Shown here piece after piece: positions 1-7,599 of a DNA stretch of 64,000 nt; the first letter of the stretch is position 1; each line of letters starts with the position of its first letter. Source of the DNA: Lachnotalea sp041821265 (GTDB lineage: Bacteria > Bacillota > Clostridia > Lachnospirales > Lachnospiraceae); NCBI GenBank assembly GCA_041821265.1, contig JBGUEQ010000019.1, forward strand, positions 1 to 64,000, given 5' to 3'. Both the position numbers and the translations under genes were made by a program. Below the pieces are notes generated by a model. The model was not told the DNA's origin, made no database searches, and saw only the letters and a program-made list of their open reading frames with translations.

Positions 1-175
1 GCGCATTTTGGCAAGTAGTGCCTTTTTATATAATAGGGAAGTTCGTAGAATTTTCCTATTATATAAAAAAATAATGCACCTTTGGCAAAAGGTACATTAT
101 CATTTAGGACAATAGAACTTGGCAAAATTCTATTGTTACTTCATATTAGAAAATGGGTTTAACATAATATGAAGC
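1..175. repeat. Array of four consecutive hairpins downstream of kdgK
   Basis: Four inverted repeats follow one another. Arms are 23-40 with 51-69 (about 17 pairs, AT-rich), 71-83 with 88-100 (12 of 13), 109-117 with 128-136 (9 of 9) and 139-148 with 165-174 (10 of 10). The first, with its GGCA..TGCC flank, closely matches the reverse complement of about 32840-32902, so it belongs to a dispersed family. The array lies beyond the 3' end of the minus-strand kdgK gene and may serve as a transcription end. No gene is visible in 1-356. Confidence 0.7.
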
Positions 176-280
176 TTGGTATTGGTTTGAATCTATATTA
201 TAAAATGCAACAAAGTTACATCTTACAAACAATCATTTTTAATTCGACAGGAAAGCTCTATGAACCTCCCTAGTGATTAA

Positions 281-330
281 AATGCATACCACACAGATAA
301 GAATTAAATTGTTATCCGTGTGGATGCGCA
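281..330. repeat. Imperfect hairpin just beyond kdgK stop
   Basis: Arms at about 283-300 and 312-330 pair with few mismatches and one gap around an AT-rich loop. The sequence AAAATGC..ACC at its left edge recalls the repeat units at 5671-5720 and 32896-32940, but is more diverged. It lies 27 bases beyond the kdgK stop on the minus strand and is a plausible terminator for that gene. Confidence 0.5.
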
Positions 331-356
331 AATGTCAGTAATCAAGTACTTACTTT

Positions 357-1388
357 CTATCTTTGAACACGACCGGAAGCGTCTCCACCTGCAAGAGTTT
401 CAACTTCTTTTCTTGATACTAAATTGAAATCACCAGGAATTGTGTGTTTAAGAGCAGAAGCAGCTACACCATATTCAAGTGCATCTTTGAAATCTTTTCC
501 ATCAACTAATCCACAGATTACGCCGCCTGCGAATGAATCACCACCACCTACGCGGTCAACGATTGGATGAATGCTATATTCTTTTGAATGATAAAATTCT
601 TTTGTTTCTCCATTATAGATACAAGCTGACCAACCATTATCTGATGCAGAATGGCTAACACGTAATGAACTAATAGCATATTTAAAGTTAAATTTGTCAA
701 CCATTTGTTCGAAAATATTTTTGTATCCAGCTAATTCAAGATCACCACTTGTAACATCAGTGTTACCTGGTTTAAATCCTAATACTAATTCAGCATCTTC
801 TTCATTACCGATACAAACGTCAACATATTTCATTAAGTTAGTCATAACTTGCTGTGCTTTTTCGGATGACCATAATTTCTTTCGGAAGTTAAGATCAACT
901 GAAACCGTTACGTTGTGCTTTTTAGCAGCTTTAAGTGCATCTTCTGTTAATTTAGCAGCTGAATCGGAAACAGCTGGAGTGATTCCTGTAAAGTGGAACC
1001 AGTCAGCACCTTCAAAGATTTTATCAAAATCAAAGTCAGCAGCAGTAGCTGTTGAAATTGATGAATGAGCTCTATCATAAACAACTTTTGAAGGTCTCAT
1101 AGATGCGCCTGTTTCTAAAAAGTAGATTCCAAGTCTTTCTCCACATTTTGCAACATTTTCAGTACAAACATTATACTTTCTAAGAGCTGCAACTGCACAT
1201 TCTCCAAGTTCGTTATCTGGTACTGCTGAAACAAATGCAGCATCATGTCCGTAATTAGCAAGTGAAACAGCTACATTAGCTTCTCCACCGCCATAATTAA
1301 TATCAAATTCATCAGCCTGAATAAATTTTTCATTATTTGGTGTTGATAATCTTAACATTATCTCGCCCATTGTAATAACTTTAGCCAT
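357..1388 (-). CDS. kdgK: 2-keto-3-deoxygluconate kinase (PfkB/ribokinase family)
   Basis: Phosphorylates 2-keto-3-deoxygluconate with ATP to give KDPG, the step before the aldolase coded just upstream. The protein has 343 residues, normal for the family. The N-terminal GGGEANVAVSLA sugar-binding stretch and the C-terminal DRVGGGDSFAGG PfkB signature with the catalytic Asp are intact. I place the start at the ATG at 1388 (MAKVITMGE) because GGAGG lies 8 bases before it; the upstream in-frame ATG overlaps that ribosome site. The function as KDG kinase, rather than another sugar kinase, rests on similarity to KdgK and on the adjacent eda gene and KdgR-like regulator. Confidence 0.88.
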   Translation of the reverse strand: MAKVITMGEIMLRLSTPNNEKFIQADEFDINYGGGEANVAVSLANYGHDAAFVSAVPDNELGECAVAALRKYNVCTENVAKCGERLGIYFLETGASMRPSKVVYDRAHSSISTATAADFDFDKIFEGADWFHFTGITPAVSDSAAKLTEDALKAAKKHNVTVSVDLNFRKKLWSSEKAQQVMTNLMKYVDVCIGNEEDAELVLGFKPGNTDVTSGDLELAGYKNIFEQMVDKFNFKYAISSLRVSHSASDNGWSACIYNGETKEFYHSKEYSIHPIVDRVGGGDSFAGGVICGLVDGKDFKDALEYGVAASALKHTIPGDFNLVSRKEVETLAGGDASGRVQR

Positions 1389-1451
1389 TTGTAAATCCTC
1401 CATTTTAAAAATATTATATTTTATATTTAAGTATCTTAATGTTACATACTT

Positions 1452-1488
1452 AAATAATAGGAAAGTTTTTCTAGCTTCCTATTATTTA
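1452..1488. repeat. Hairpin between eda and kdgK
   Basis: Two arms of about 13 bases (TAAATAATAGGAA and its complement) enclose a short loop in the 173-base gap between eda and kdgK. It resembles the AT-rich hairpins at 23-69 and 32839-32880, which share the TAATAGG..CCTATTA core. It could slow transcription or protect mRNA ends between the two genes. Confidence 0.55.
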
Positions 1489-1576
1489 AATTGTACTTTA
1501 TAATAACCATTCACAGGAGTGAAAAGTTAGATCGATAAGTAAGATAAAATAGTACTTATCATAGGAAATTGTAATA

Positions 1577-2539
1577 TTATTTTTGAACCAAATGTACAGC
1601 AAAACCACTTAACTCATCAGCAAAGTAGATTGCTTTAAGAGCGCCTTTTGCATCACGTTTTGCGGTATCTTCTGCAAATTTAAAACCTTGCATTTCCATA
1701 TGGAATTTTGCTCTTTCAATGTAGTTTGTTTGAACTGCAATATGCCCATGAGCTCCAAGATATGGAGTTTTCATAACTTCAACACCAGTTCCAGCAAAAA
1801 TTGAACTAGCGCCAACCTTTTTCTCAAAACCGAACATGTTCTCAAATGCAGTTGCAGTAGCATCTGCTTCAGTTTCACTAGTTGCATTGATTCCAACATG
1901 TTTTACACTAAATCCTAACATATTTGTAACAGCTTCTCTGGTGATTTTAGTGATTTCTTCAAATTTACCAGCGTTTACTAATGCTTCACTTACCATCCAA
2001 CTTCCACCACATGCAATAATCTTAGGGAAATCAAGGTATGTTGTTAAGTTCCCAGCATTAATTCCGCCTGTTGGCATAAATTTCATATTTACATATGGAG
2101 CTGCCATAGATTTGATCATATTAAGTCCGCCAGCTGCTTCAGCAGGGAAGAATTTAACAACTTCTAAACCTAATTCAATTGCTTGCTCGATATCACTTGG
2201 ATTAGTAGTGCCTGGTGTAATAGGTATTCCTTTGTCTACACAATACTTAACAATCTTAGGATTAAGTCCTGGGCTAACAATAAAAGTTGCACCAGCAGCA
2301 ACAGCAGCATCAACTTGCTCTATTGTTAAAACAGTTCCAGCTCCTACTAACATATCTGGGAATTCTGTAGTCATAATCTTAATTGCTTCAGCAGCACAAT
2401 CTGTTCTGAAAGTTACCTCTGCACATGGAAGTCCTCCATCACATAATGCTTTAGCTAAAGGTTTTGCATCTTTTACGTTATCAAGTTTAACAACTGGCAC
2501 AATACCAATTTTCTGAATCTTCTGTAATATTTCGTTCAT
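1577..2539 (-). CDS. eda: KDPG/KHG aldolase fused to a VOC (glyoxalase-like) domain
   Basis: Residues 1 to about 209 are a full class I KDPG aldolase, which splits KDPG into pyruvate and glyceraldehyde 3-phosphate. The catalytic Glu41 and Arg45 (CAEVTFRT) and the Schiff-base Lys129 (VVKFFPAE) are present, as is the PTGGI phosphate-binding loop. Residues about 211-320 form a second domain with VOC-type pattern (VKHVGIN near its start, GHIAVQT in the middle, GFAVHLVQK at the end). Most Eda proteins have about 210 residues, so this is a fusion. The gene has an AAGGAGCG ribosome site, a strong promoter at 2781-2808, and kdgK downstream. The role of the VOC part is unknown. Confidence 0.9.
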   Translation of the reverse strand: MNEILQKIQKIGIVPVVKLDNVKDAKPLAKALCDGGLPCAEVTFRTDCAAEAIKIMTTEFPDMLVGAGTVLTIEQVDAAVAAGATFIVSPGLNPKIVKYCVDKGIPITPGTTNPSDIEQAIELGLEVVKFFPAEAAGGLNMIKSMAAPYVNMKFMPTGGINAGNLTTYLDFPKIIACGGSWMVSEALVNAGKFEEITKITREAVTNMLGFSVKHVGINATSETEADATATAFENMFGFEKKVGASSIFAGTGVEVMKTPYLGAHGHIAVQTNYIERAKFHMEMQGFKFAEDTAKRDAKGALKAIYFADELSGFAVHLVQK

Positions 2540-2718
2540 TTTATTCGCTCCTTTTCATTCACTAAAAAGTGTAGGTGTATCAGTCTTGACATGACAATAG
2601 ATATGAAATAATTATATCAGTTGGTTATTTATGAGAATAGCGTACCCAAAAGGTAGCTATCATAAACATTAGGTTCAGTCAGTTTGCTATGTAAAGCATA
2701 TCGCAAAGTAGGAATGAA

Positions 2719-2740
2719 TGGAATATATAGACGTGTTCCA
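2719..2740. promoter_or_regulatory. Inverted repeat in the eda leader, possible operator
   Basis: TGGAA-N12-TTCCA lies about 30-55 bases downstream of the predicted eda start site, with a further GTTCC half site at 2755-2759. It could bind a regulator such as the IclR protein coded at 3602, but the half sites differ from the TGAAAC-type palindrome in front of that gene, so the link is only inferred from position. Confidence 0.35.
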
Positions 2741-2780
2741 CAATATAAAACCATGTTCCGTATAACGATACTTTATATAA

Positions 2781-2808
2781 ATTATACTATTATTTAATCA
2801 GATGTCAA
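2781..2808 (-). promoter_or_regulatory. Sigma-A promoter of eda-kdgK
   Basis: On the minus strand TTGACA (2808-2803) and TATAAT (2786-2781) are separated by 16 bases, a near-consensus vegetative promoter reading toward eda. The rest of 2540-2932 is AT-rich and holds no gene. Confidence 0.75.
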
Positions 2809-2932
2809 GATAAAACATGCATTTAATTATTTTTTTAATAAAGAAAGAAAGCAAAAAGTTGCTGAAATATTAATATAATAATAGGTATCTGTTTTTTTGT
2901 ACTTTACTTGGGATAATGCGCTATTTGTTATA

Positions 2933-3318
2933 TCAATTTTCATATTCACCCTTTGTTAAATCAAGATTCAACTGTTTATAGTCAATTGGCTCTATTAAAC
3001 TGTATAGTCCAATATATTGATTATCCAAAAAGACTTCAACATATTCCATGTATTGTAGGTACCCTTCACTTGTTTTCTGAAAGCGATAGTGGTAAATAAT
3101 AAGTTGACGTAGATGCATCATAAGCAAGCGCTTGCCCATTAAAGCAGAAATCATCAAGAATATCTTGGCGGATTCCTCGTGAGTTTGATATATTTGATTT
3201 AATTCCGATACAGATAAATCAAAATAATCTATTTTATTAAATTCCATCAAAAAAAAGGAATTACAATAATCAAAATAAGAATTACTATAGAAACAGTTAA
3301 TACTAAAATTTTTTTCAT
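2933..3318 (-). pseudogene. Frameshifted, truncated CotH-like protein gene
   Basis: An ATG at 3318, with GGAG 12 bases upstream, opens a frame that encodes a hydrophobic leader (MKKILVLTVSIVILILI) and then stops at a TGA directly after a run of eight T. One extra T would join it to the frame that runs on to 2933. That frame continues LMEFNKIDYFD and ends with VEVFLDNQYIGLYSLIEPID, which matches the CotH-kinase pattern 'pvelylNGeyxGlYxltE'. CotH proteins have several hundred residues; here only about 128 would exist even after repair. I read this as a decayed remnant of a membrane-anchored CotH-type protein, though slippage on the T run cannot be excluded. Confidence 0.55.
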
Positions 3319-3523
3319 TTGTATGCAAATCTCCTTGTGTATCATAAGTTATTAATATATATATAATTAATTTTATAATTTGGACTATAATTTTTAATAA
3401 TTGAAATCAGTTCTATCTCTATTTGACAATTTGTACTGTTTACTACCAATAACATAGGTGCTTTAGACATAGGGATTAATTCTAGTAACAATAATAGAAT
3501 AGTTATAGTAAAAGTTTTGAGTG

Positions 3524-3552
3524 TTGTTATTTGTATTCAATCGTGATAAAAT
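3524..3552 (+). promoter_or_regulatory. Promoter of the IclR-type regulator
   Basis: TTGTTA and TAAAAT are separated by 17 bases, placing the start of transcription near 3559, at the left edge of the palindromic operator. The other bases of 3329-3601 are AT-rich with no gene. Confidence 0.55.
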
Positions 3553-3558
3553 AAAAAT

Positions 3559-3583
3559 GTTTCACTAGATGAAACTAGTTTCA
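3559..3583. promoter_or_regulatory. Palindromic operator (KdgR-like box) in front of the IclR gene
   Basis: A perfect 14-base palindrome, TGAAACTAGTTTCA, occupies 3570-3583. It overlaps a second inverted repeat, GTTTCA-N5-TGAAAC, at 3559-3575. GAAAC/GTTTC half sites are typical of KdgR boxes of the IclR family. Its place at the predicted +1 suggests autorepression. Confidence 0.6.
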
Positions 3584-3601
3584 AAAATGGAGGAATAATA
3601 A

Positions 3602-4387
3602 GTGGAAGATAATAAGATAGATAAAAATCCAATACAATCAGCAGAAAGAATTTTTCATGTGTTGGAAACATTAGCGCAGATGGGGCCAATTGGTCTTATG
3701 GATTTAAGCAATTATCTAGGACTGCATAAGAGTACAACTCATAGGTTACTGATGTCTCTCATATGGATGGGATATGCGAGACAAGATGAAGATACGCAAA
3801 AGTATATGTTGTCTTATAAAATCGTAGGTTTATCTGGGCAGTTATTAGACAAAATTGATATATTACCAATTGCACATTCTTATATGAAACAATTAGCGGA
3901 ACAAAGCCAAGAAACGGTTCATTTAGTGCAGAGAAATGATAACGATATGATATATATAGATAAAGTAGAGTCGAAATTTAGTTCCATACGAATGGTTTCG
4001 CAAATTGGACTCATACATCCAATGTATTGTTCCGGAGTAGGTAAGGCAATACTTGCAACACTTACAATAGAAGAAATAACTAAAATATGGAACGCAAGTG
4101 ATATCGAGAAAAAAACAGAGAAGACAATAGTTTCTCTTGATGAAATGTTTGAAGTTTTAGATATTGTTCGTGAACGTGGCTATGCAATGGATGATGAAGA
4201 AAATGAAATGGGAGTCAGGTGCATAGCAGCTTGTATTTATGATTATAGAGGGAAAGCAAAATATGCTTTTAGCATTTCTGCTCCAATTAGCAGAATGCCA
4301 GATGAAAGAATTGAAGAATTATCACATATGGTGCTTAAAGTGAAGCACGATTTATCTTTGGCACTGGGGTATAGAGTAAAAGAATAG
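3602..4387 (+). CDS. IclR family regulator, likely KdgR-like repressor of KDG metabolism
   Basis: A 261-residue transcription factor with an N-terminal winged helix (about 12-70; SAERIFHVLETLA.., LGLHKSTTHRLLMSL recognition helix) and a C-terminal IclR effector domain (about 80-250; CSGVGKAILATL and GVRCIAACI stretches). It starts with GTG at 3602 behind GGAGG. The ligand in this branch of the family is usually KDG or a related sugar acid. Context supports this: kdgK and eda lie next door and a GAAAC/GTTTC palindrome sits at its own promoter. The exact ligand is inferred. Confidence 0.82.
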   Translation: MEDNKIDKNPIQSAERIFHVLETLAQMGPIGLMDLSNYLGLHKSTTHRLLMSLIWMGYARQDEDTQKYMLSYKIVGLSGQLLDKIDILPIAHSYMKQLAEQSQETVHLVQRNDNDMIYIDKVESKFSSIRMVSQIGLIHPMYCSGVGKAILATLTIEEITKIWNASDIEKKTEKTIVSLDEMFEVLDIVRERGYAMDDEENEMGVRCIAACIYDYRGKAKYAFSISAPISRMPDERIEELSHMVLKVKHDLSLALGYRVKE

Positions 4388-4418
4388 AAAATTGGTAACC
4401 GCTTAGTCCCGTAAGCAA

Positions 4419-4500
4419 GAGGTGTTTTACAAAGTGAAATTATAAGATTTGTGGTGCCAAAGGCAATGTTTGCATTTTGTTTGCATCACGTAGTGCCAAC
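4419..4500. repeat. Intergenic palindromic repeat remnants
   Basis: GAGGTGTTTTACAAAGTGAAAT at 4419-4440 resembles a unit seen at 5105-5135 (reverse) and 50694-50714. Next come GGTGCC at 4454 and the complementary GTGCC near 4493, enclosing TTTGCAT repeats. This recalls the GGCACTACGTGCC element at 32882. No gene fits in 4388-4601. Confidence 0.4.
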
Positions 4501-4530
4501 TATATAGATATGAAATACTTATGAAAATTT

Positions 4531-4588
4531 AATAAAAAGTTCTACTAAGGATAAAGAAATAATAATGTGTATAGTAGAACTTTTTATT
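4531..4588. terminator. 17-base-pair perfect hairpin abutting the lipoprotein ribosome site
   Basis: The arms 4531-4547 and 4572-4588 are perfectly complementary and separated by a 24-base loop. The right arm ends in CTTTTTATT, so it looks like a factor-independent terminator on the plus strand. It ends one base before the GGGAG of the gene at 4602. It could end the regulator transcript, or act as an attenuator for the lipoprotein. Confidence 0.6.
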
Positions 4589-4601
4589 GGGAGATTAATG
4601 T

Positions 4602-5012
4602 ATGAAGCGCATATCAAAAGTAATAGTTATGATGTTAACGGTAGTATTTACAATAACTGGATGTTCCGTAGAAGAAGCAAGTAATGAGAAATTACGTGAC
4701 TTGGAATTTACCATAGTAGAGGAAGCTGATATACCTGAAGAACTGCTTAGCATTATTGAGGAAAAGAAGACGAGTGAGTTTAAAATTACTTATACGGACA
4801 ATGAAAATCTATATATATGTGTAGGATATGGAGAACAGCAAACGGGTGGTTACAGTATTGCGGTTAATGCAGTGTATCTTACGAGCAATGCAATATATAT
4901 TGATACCAATCTAATTGGACCTTCGAAAGATGAAAATATAAGCGAGGCATTATCTTATCCATATGTAGTTGTAAAGACCGAATATATGGACAAAAGTGTA
5001 GTTTTTGAGTAA
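4602..5012 (+). CDS. Small lipoprotein with PrcB C-terminal-like domain
   Basis: A 136-residue exported lipoprotein: Lys/Arg start, hydrophobic stretch at 6-19 and a lipobox (TITGC) with Cys21. After a short acidic linker, residues about 60-136 follow the pattern of the PrcB_C domain (YICVGYGEQQTGGYSIAV..., then a hydrophobic VVVKTEYMDKSVVF end). That domain was named from a treponemal protease regulator; its role in clostridia is not known. It starts at an ATG with GGGAG 8 bases upstream and a terminator-like hairpin directly before it. Confidence 0.7.
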   Translation: MKRISKVIVMMLTVVFTITGCSVEEASNEKLRDLEFTIVEEADIPEELLSIIEEKKTSEFKITYTDNENLYICVGYGEQQTGGYSIAVNAVYLTSNAIYIDTNLIGPSKDENISEALSYPYVVVKTEYMDKSVVFE

Positions 5013-5037
5013 AATATTAGATACGGCGTAACGATTT

Positions 5038-5095
5038 GGTACCTTCATAGTTAACGTCATGCGATGCACACTAAATGCAAGAAACTTGCATTTAG
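5038..5095 (-). repeat. Dispersed repeat, copy 1 (pair of 17749-17804)
   Basis: Read on the minus strand, this 58-base stretch aligns over its full length with 17749-17804 with only about ten differences, including GTGTRCATCGCA and TAACTATGAAGGTAC. Bases 5070-5096 form a hairpin with 12-base perfect arms (ACTAAATGCAAG) around AAA. Confidence 0.65.
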
Positions 5096-5104
5096 TTCTA
5101 TAAA

Positions 5105-5135
5105 ACGAGGGATTTTGCTTTGCAAAACACCTCGT
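5105..5135. repeat. Hairpin repeat unit (CGAGG..GTTTTGC type)
   Basis: ACGAGG and CCTCGT enclose the complementary ATTTTGC and GCAAAAC around TTT. Related sequence occurs at 4419-4440 and 50694-50714. It lies in the gap between the lipoprotein and ybaK-like genes and may terminate transcription. Confidence 0.5.
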
Positions 5136-5187
5136 GTCAGTGGGGACTCAATAATTATCATACAGCTTACAAAAGAGGAGTGATAGT

Positions 5188-5661
5188 GTGACTAAAACAA
5201 ATGCTATGAGAATATTAGAAAAAGCTAATATCGCGTTTGAAATAAAAGAATATGAAGTTGACGAGAGTGACTTATCCGGTGAACATATTGCAAATCAACT
5301 TGGCTTGGATTGCCAGCAGGTTTTTAAAACACTAGTTGCAAGAGGCGAAAAAAATGGGATTATGGTATTTTGTATTCCTGTAAATGAAGAACTAGATCTG
5401 AAGAAGGCATCTGTCGCAGTTAAGGATAAAAAAATAGAGATGGTTCATGTAAAAGAACTATTAGGCTTAACTGGTTACATAAGAGGAGGCTGTTCACCAA
5501 TTGGTATGAAGAAAAAATATCCAACTTTCATTGATGAAACTGTTATTTTATTTGATAAAGTATACATTAGTGCTGGAGTTCGGGGGATTCAGTTTATCAT
5601 GAAACCGGAGGATATCATTCATTTTACAGATGCCTTGACAGTAGATTTGGTTAAATCTTAA
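5188..5661 (+). CDS. ybaK: YbaK/EbsC family Cys-tRNA(Pro) deacylase
   Basis: A 157-residue protein of the YbaK type, which hydrolyses Cys wrongly attached to tRNA-Pro. The family pattern is clear: an N-terminal YEVDESDLSGEHIA segment, a VFKTLVARG strand with the conserved Lys, and the RGGCSPIGMKKKYP loop followed by ISAGVRGIQF. It starts with GTG at 5188 behind AGAGGAG. It stands alone between intergenic repeats and converges on the acetylesterase gene. Confidence 0.88.
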   Translation: MTKTNAMRILEKANIAFEIKEYEVDESDLSGEHIANQLGLDCQQVFKTLVARGEKNGIMVFCIPVNEELDLKKASVAVKDKKIEMVHVKELLGLTGYIRGGCSPIGMKKKYPTFIDETVILFDKVYISAGVRGIQFIMKPEDIIHFTDALTVDLVKS

Positions 5662-5670
5662 AATGTATAA

Positions 5671-5757
5671 AAAATGCACACCACGCGGATAGAAAAGTAA
5701 GCTGCTACGCAACCCGCATGTAATAACATGTCTGTTTACAGACATGTTATTACATGA
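5671..5757. repeat. Composite repeat and strong hairpin between convergent genes
   Basis: Bases 5671-5720 closely match 32896-32940 (AAAATGC.CACC.CG.GGATAG...TGCTACGCAA.CC). They are followed by a perfect hairpin with 18-base arms at 5717-5756 and a TTTA loop. The stop codon of the minus-strand acetylesterase lies inside the right arm. A bidirectional terminator role for the two convergent genes is likely. Confidence 0.65.
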
Positions 5758-7543
5758 TTGATTTAAATGTGTAAATTATATTAACCGCTTCTTGTTTTGT
5801 CAAAAGATGATCATGCTGCAATGTGGTATCTAGAATACCAAGTGATTTAGCAGCCATATAGTATGAATTAGCCCATTCGAAACAATTCATTTTAGTGTAT
5901 TCTGCAATTTCTGGAAGCAATTTTCTACCTTTATATCCATTAATTTCGAAAGATATTAGTTCTTCATAGGTTACAGCTTTGTTTGGATAAAAGTTGTTGT
6001 CGACTAGAGTTTTGTCTATAATTCCATTTGTCCAGGAACATTCCACTGTACCAGCATACCACTCATGACCAACAACATCCTGAAACATATCATTGTAAAC
6101 ATTTGTTGGAAAAAAGTTAGATATTTTAATTATCATTACAAGAGCTTCGACACGAGTGATCAAATCATTTGGGCGAAACAATGGTTCGGTATTGGAAATT
6201 ACGCCAATTGATGCGAGTTCTATTACTTTATCTTTGTTATCACAGGAGTCAATATCACGAAAGCCAACCTGAAACGATGCGATTACAGGAGGTTTTATAT
6301 TTTCAAAACCAACAGGTGGTTTTTGAAGTTCAATACGTTTCGGTGGAGTCCATTCAGGTACATTTGCAAGGGGATAGTCTTTTAAAATATCAATAGTATG
6401 AAATCCATCTGCCACAAAAGAAGCCATTTTATAAGCTCCAAAATCATTGGTATGCGTATAATCGCCAGGGTAAAAATAACTTTTTGCATCTTCTAAGCCA
6501 ATTAATGTAATAAAATCATAACTACTTTTATGTAAATCAATAACGGGAACATTTTTTTCTTTCCCAATTTCCGCAATAACCATAGCATAATCGGCTAATA
6601 AATCATTGTATGTGCCATCTGTGCCTTTCCAAGAGTTACGGCATAAGGGAGATACAAGAACTGGTATGGCTTTTTTTGCTCTCATCTCATCTATGTAGGC
6701 AATTACATTTTCTTTGTAGCCTCCGTCGAAGGTAAGGTGTTTCAGCTTTTGATCATTATGACCAAATTGAAGAAGAAAATAATCATCTGGTTTTATATTT
6801 TCTTCTATAATAGAGTAATGACCACCCTCCCGAAAGCTCTCAGTTGTAAGACCAGAATGAGCATGGTTACAGATGGATGCCTTATTATTTAAGAAATATC
6901 CTAAGAATTGAGCCCAACCACAATAGCAACTCTCTGCAACATAAGGATATGCTCCTGTTTGATCAGTCAACGTAGAATCACCTGCAATATATATAGTAGG
7001 AATATTTATTTCTTCTATAGTAATAGCAGAAATCTTAGGGGTCTCACCTAGTATGGTAATGCATACGGAATTATCCGTAAACGCAATCTCTTTTCCACGC
7101 GGAATATAATCACATACATTAACAATGGTATCAAATGTATAGGTCTCACCAACGGCAATGTTTTTATCTCTTAATGCTAACCGTCTTCTTCCTGTAAAAA
7201 TAATTAAATTATTTAATGGTTTCTCTTCAGCAGTTATTGATAAAGTGATTTTATAGTTACCTGAGTGAGGAACATTGGCTTTAAAAGATAAGGGAAGTTT
7301 TTCTGAATTGTCAATAAAGCAACCAGTCTTATCCTGATTTATTTGAATCAACTTACATCCAATATACCAATACCACAATTCAAAGCCATTGTTCAGTTCA
7401 GGAATTTGAAGTAATTCATGTTCCGAGCAGTTTTGCTCAGTTAAAAATCCATATCCCTTGTCAAAAGAATATAAAGAGTCGGACGTTACTAACGTTGAAT
7501 TGGTATCTTGACTACTAGCAAAGTGAAATGATTTGTAAAACAT
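5750..7543 (-). CDS. Rhamnogalacturonan acetylesterase-like SGNH hydrolase with SLH-like tail
   Basis: A 597-residue protein. Residues about 1-180 form a beta-rich accessory domain. Residues about 182-400 are an SGNH esterase of the rhamnogalacturonan acetylesterase (CE12) type, with the nucleophile Ser190 in AGDST, the oxyanion residues at G231 and N263 (GHND), and the Asp361-His364 pair in GDYTH. Residues about 430-597 resemble two S-layer homology units (LASIGVIS...F.PNDLITRVEAL, then WTNGIIDKTL...YPNKAVTYEEL). There is no signal peptide, so it probably removes acetyl groups from imported pectin fragments in the cytoplasm. The AGGAGG site fixes the start. An inverted repeat, TTTGAAA-N8-TTTCAAA, lies upstream. 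Confidence 0.82.
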   Translation of the reverse strand: MFYKSFHFASSQDTNSTLVTSDSLYSFDKGYGFLTEQNCSEHELLQIPELNNGFELWYWYIGCKLIQINQDKTGCFIDNSEKLPLSFKANVPHSGNYKITLSITAEEKPLNNLIIFTGRRRLALRDKNIAVGETYTFDTIVNVCDYIPRGKEIAFTDNSVCITILGETPKISAITIEEINIPTIYIAGDSTLTDQTGAYPYVAESCYCGWAQFLGYFLNNKASICNHAHSGLTTESFREGGHYSIIEENIKPDDYFLLQFGHNDQKLKHLTFDGGYKENVIAYIDEMRAKKAIPVLVSPLCRNSWKGTDGTYNDLLADYAMVIAEIGKEKNVPVIDLHKSSYDFITLIGLEDAKSYFYPGDYTHTNDFGAYKMASFVADGFHTIDILKDYPLANVPEWTPPKRIELQKPPVGFENIKPPVIASFQVGFRDIDSCDNKDKVIELASIGVISNTEPLFRPNDLITRVEALVMIIKISNFFPTNVYNDMFQDVVGHEWYAGTVECSWTNGIIDKTLVDNNFYPNKAVTYEELISFEINGYKGRKLLPEIAEYTKMNCFEWANSYYMAAKSLGILDTTLQHDHLLTKQEAVNIIYTFKSIM

Positions 7544-7599
7544 AGTATCCTCCTGGTTACTAGTCAGATATAGGCTGATAAGTAACTTTTCTTGTTTAC

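Noticed and set aside
1836..2516. Open frame of 226 residues on the plus strand
   Set aside because: It is antisense to the aldolase gene, which has clear active-site motifs, and has no ribosome site.
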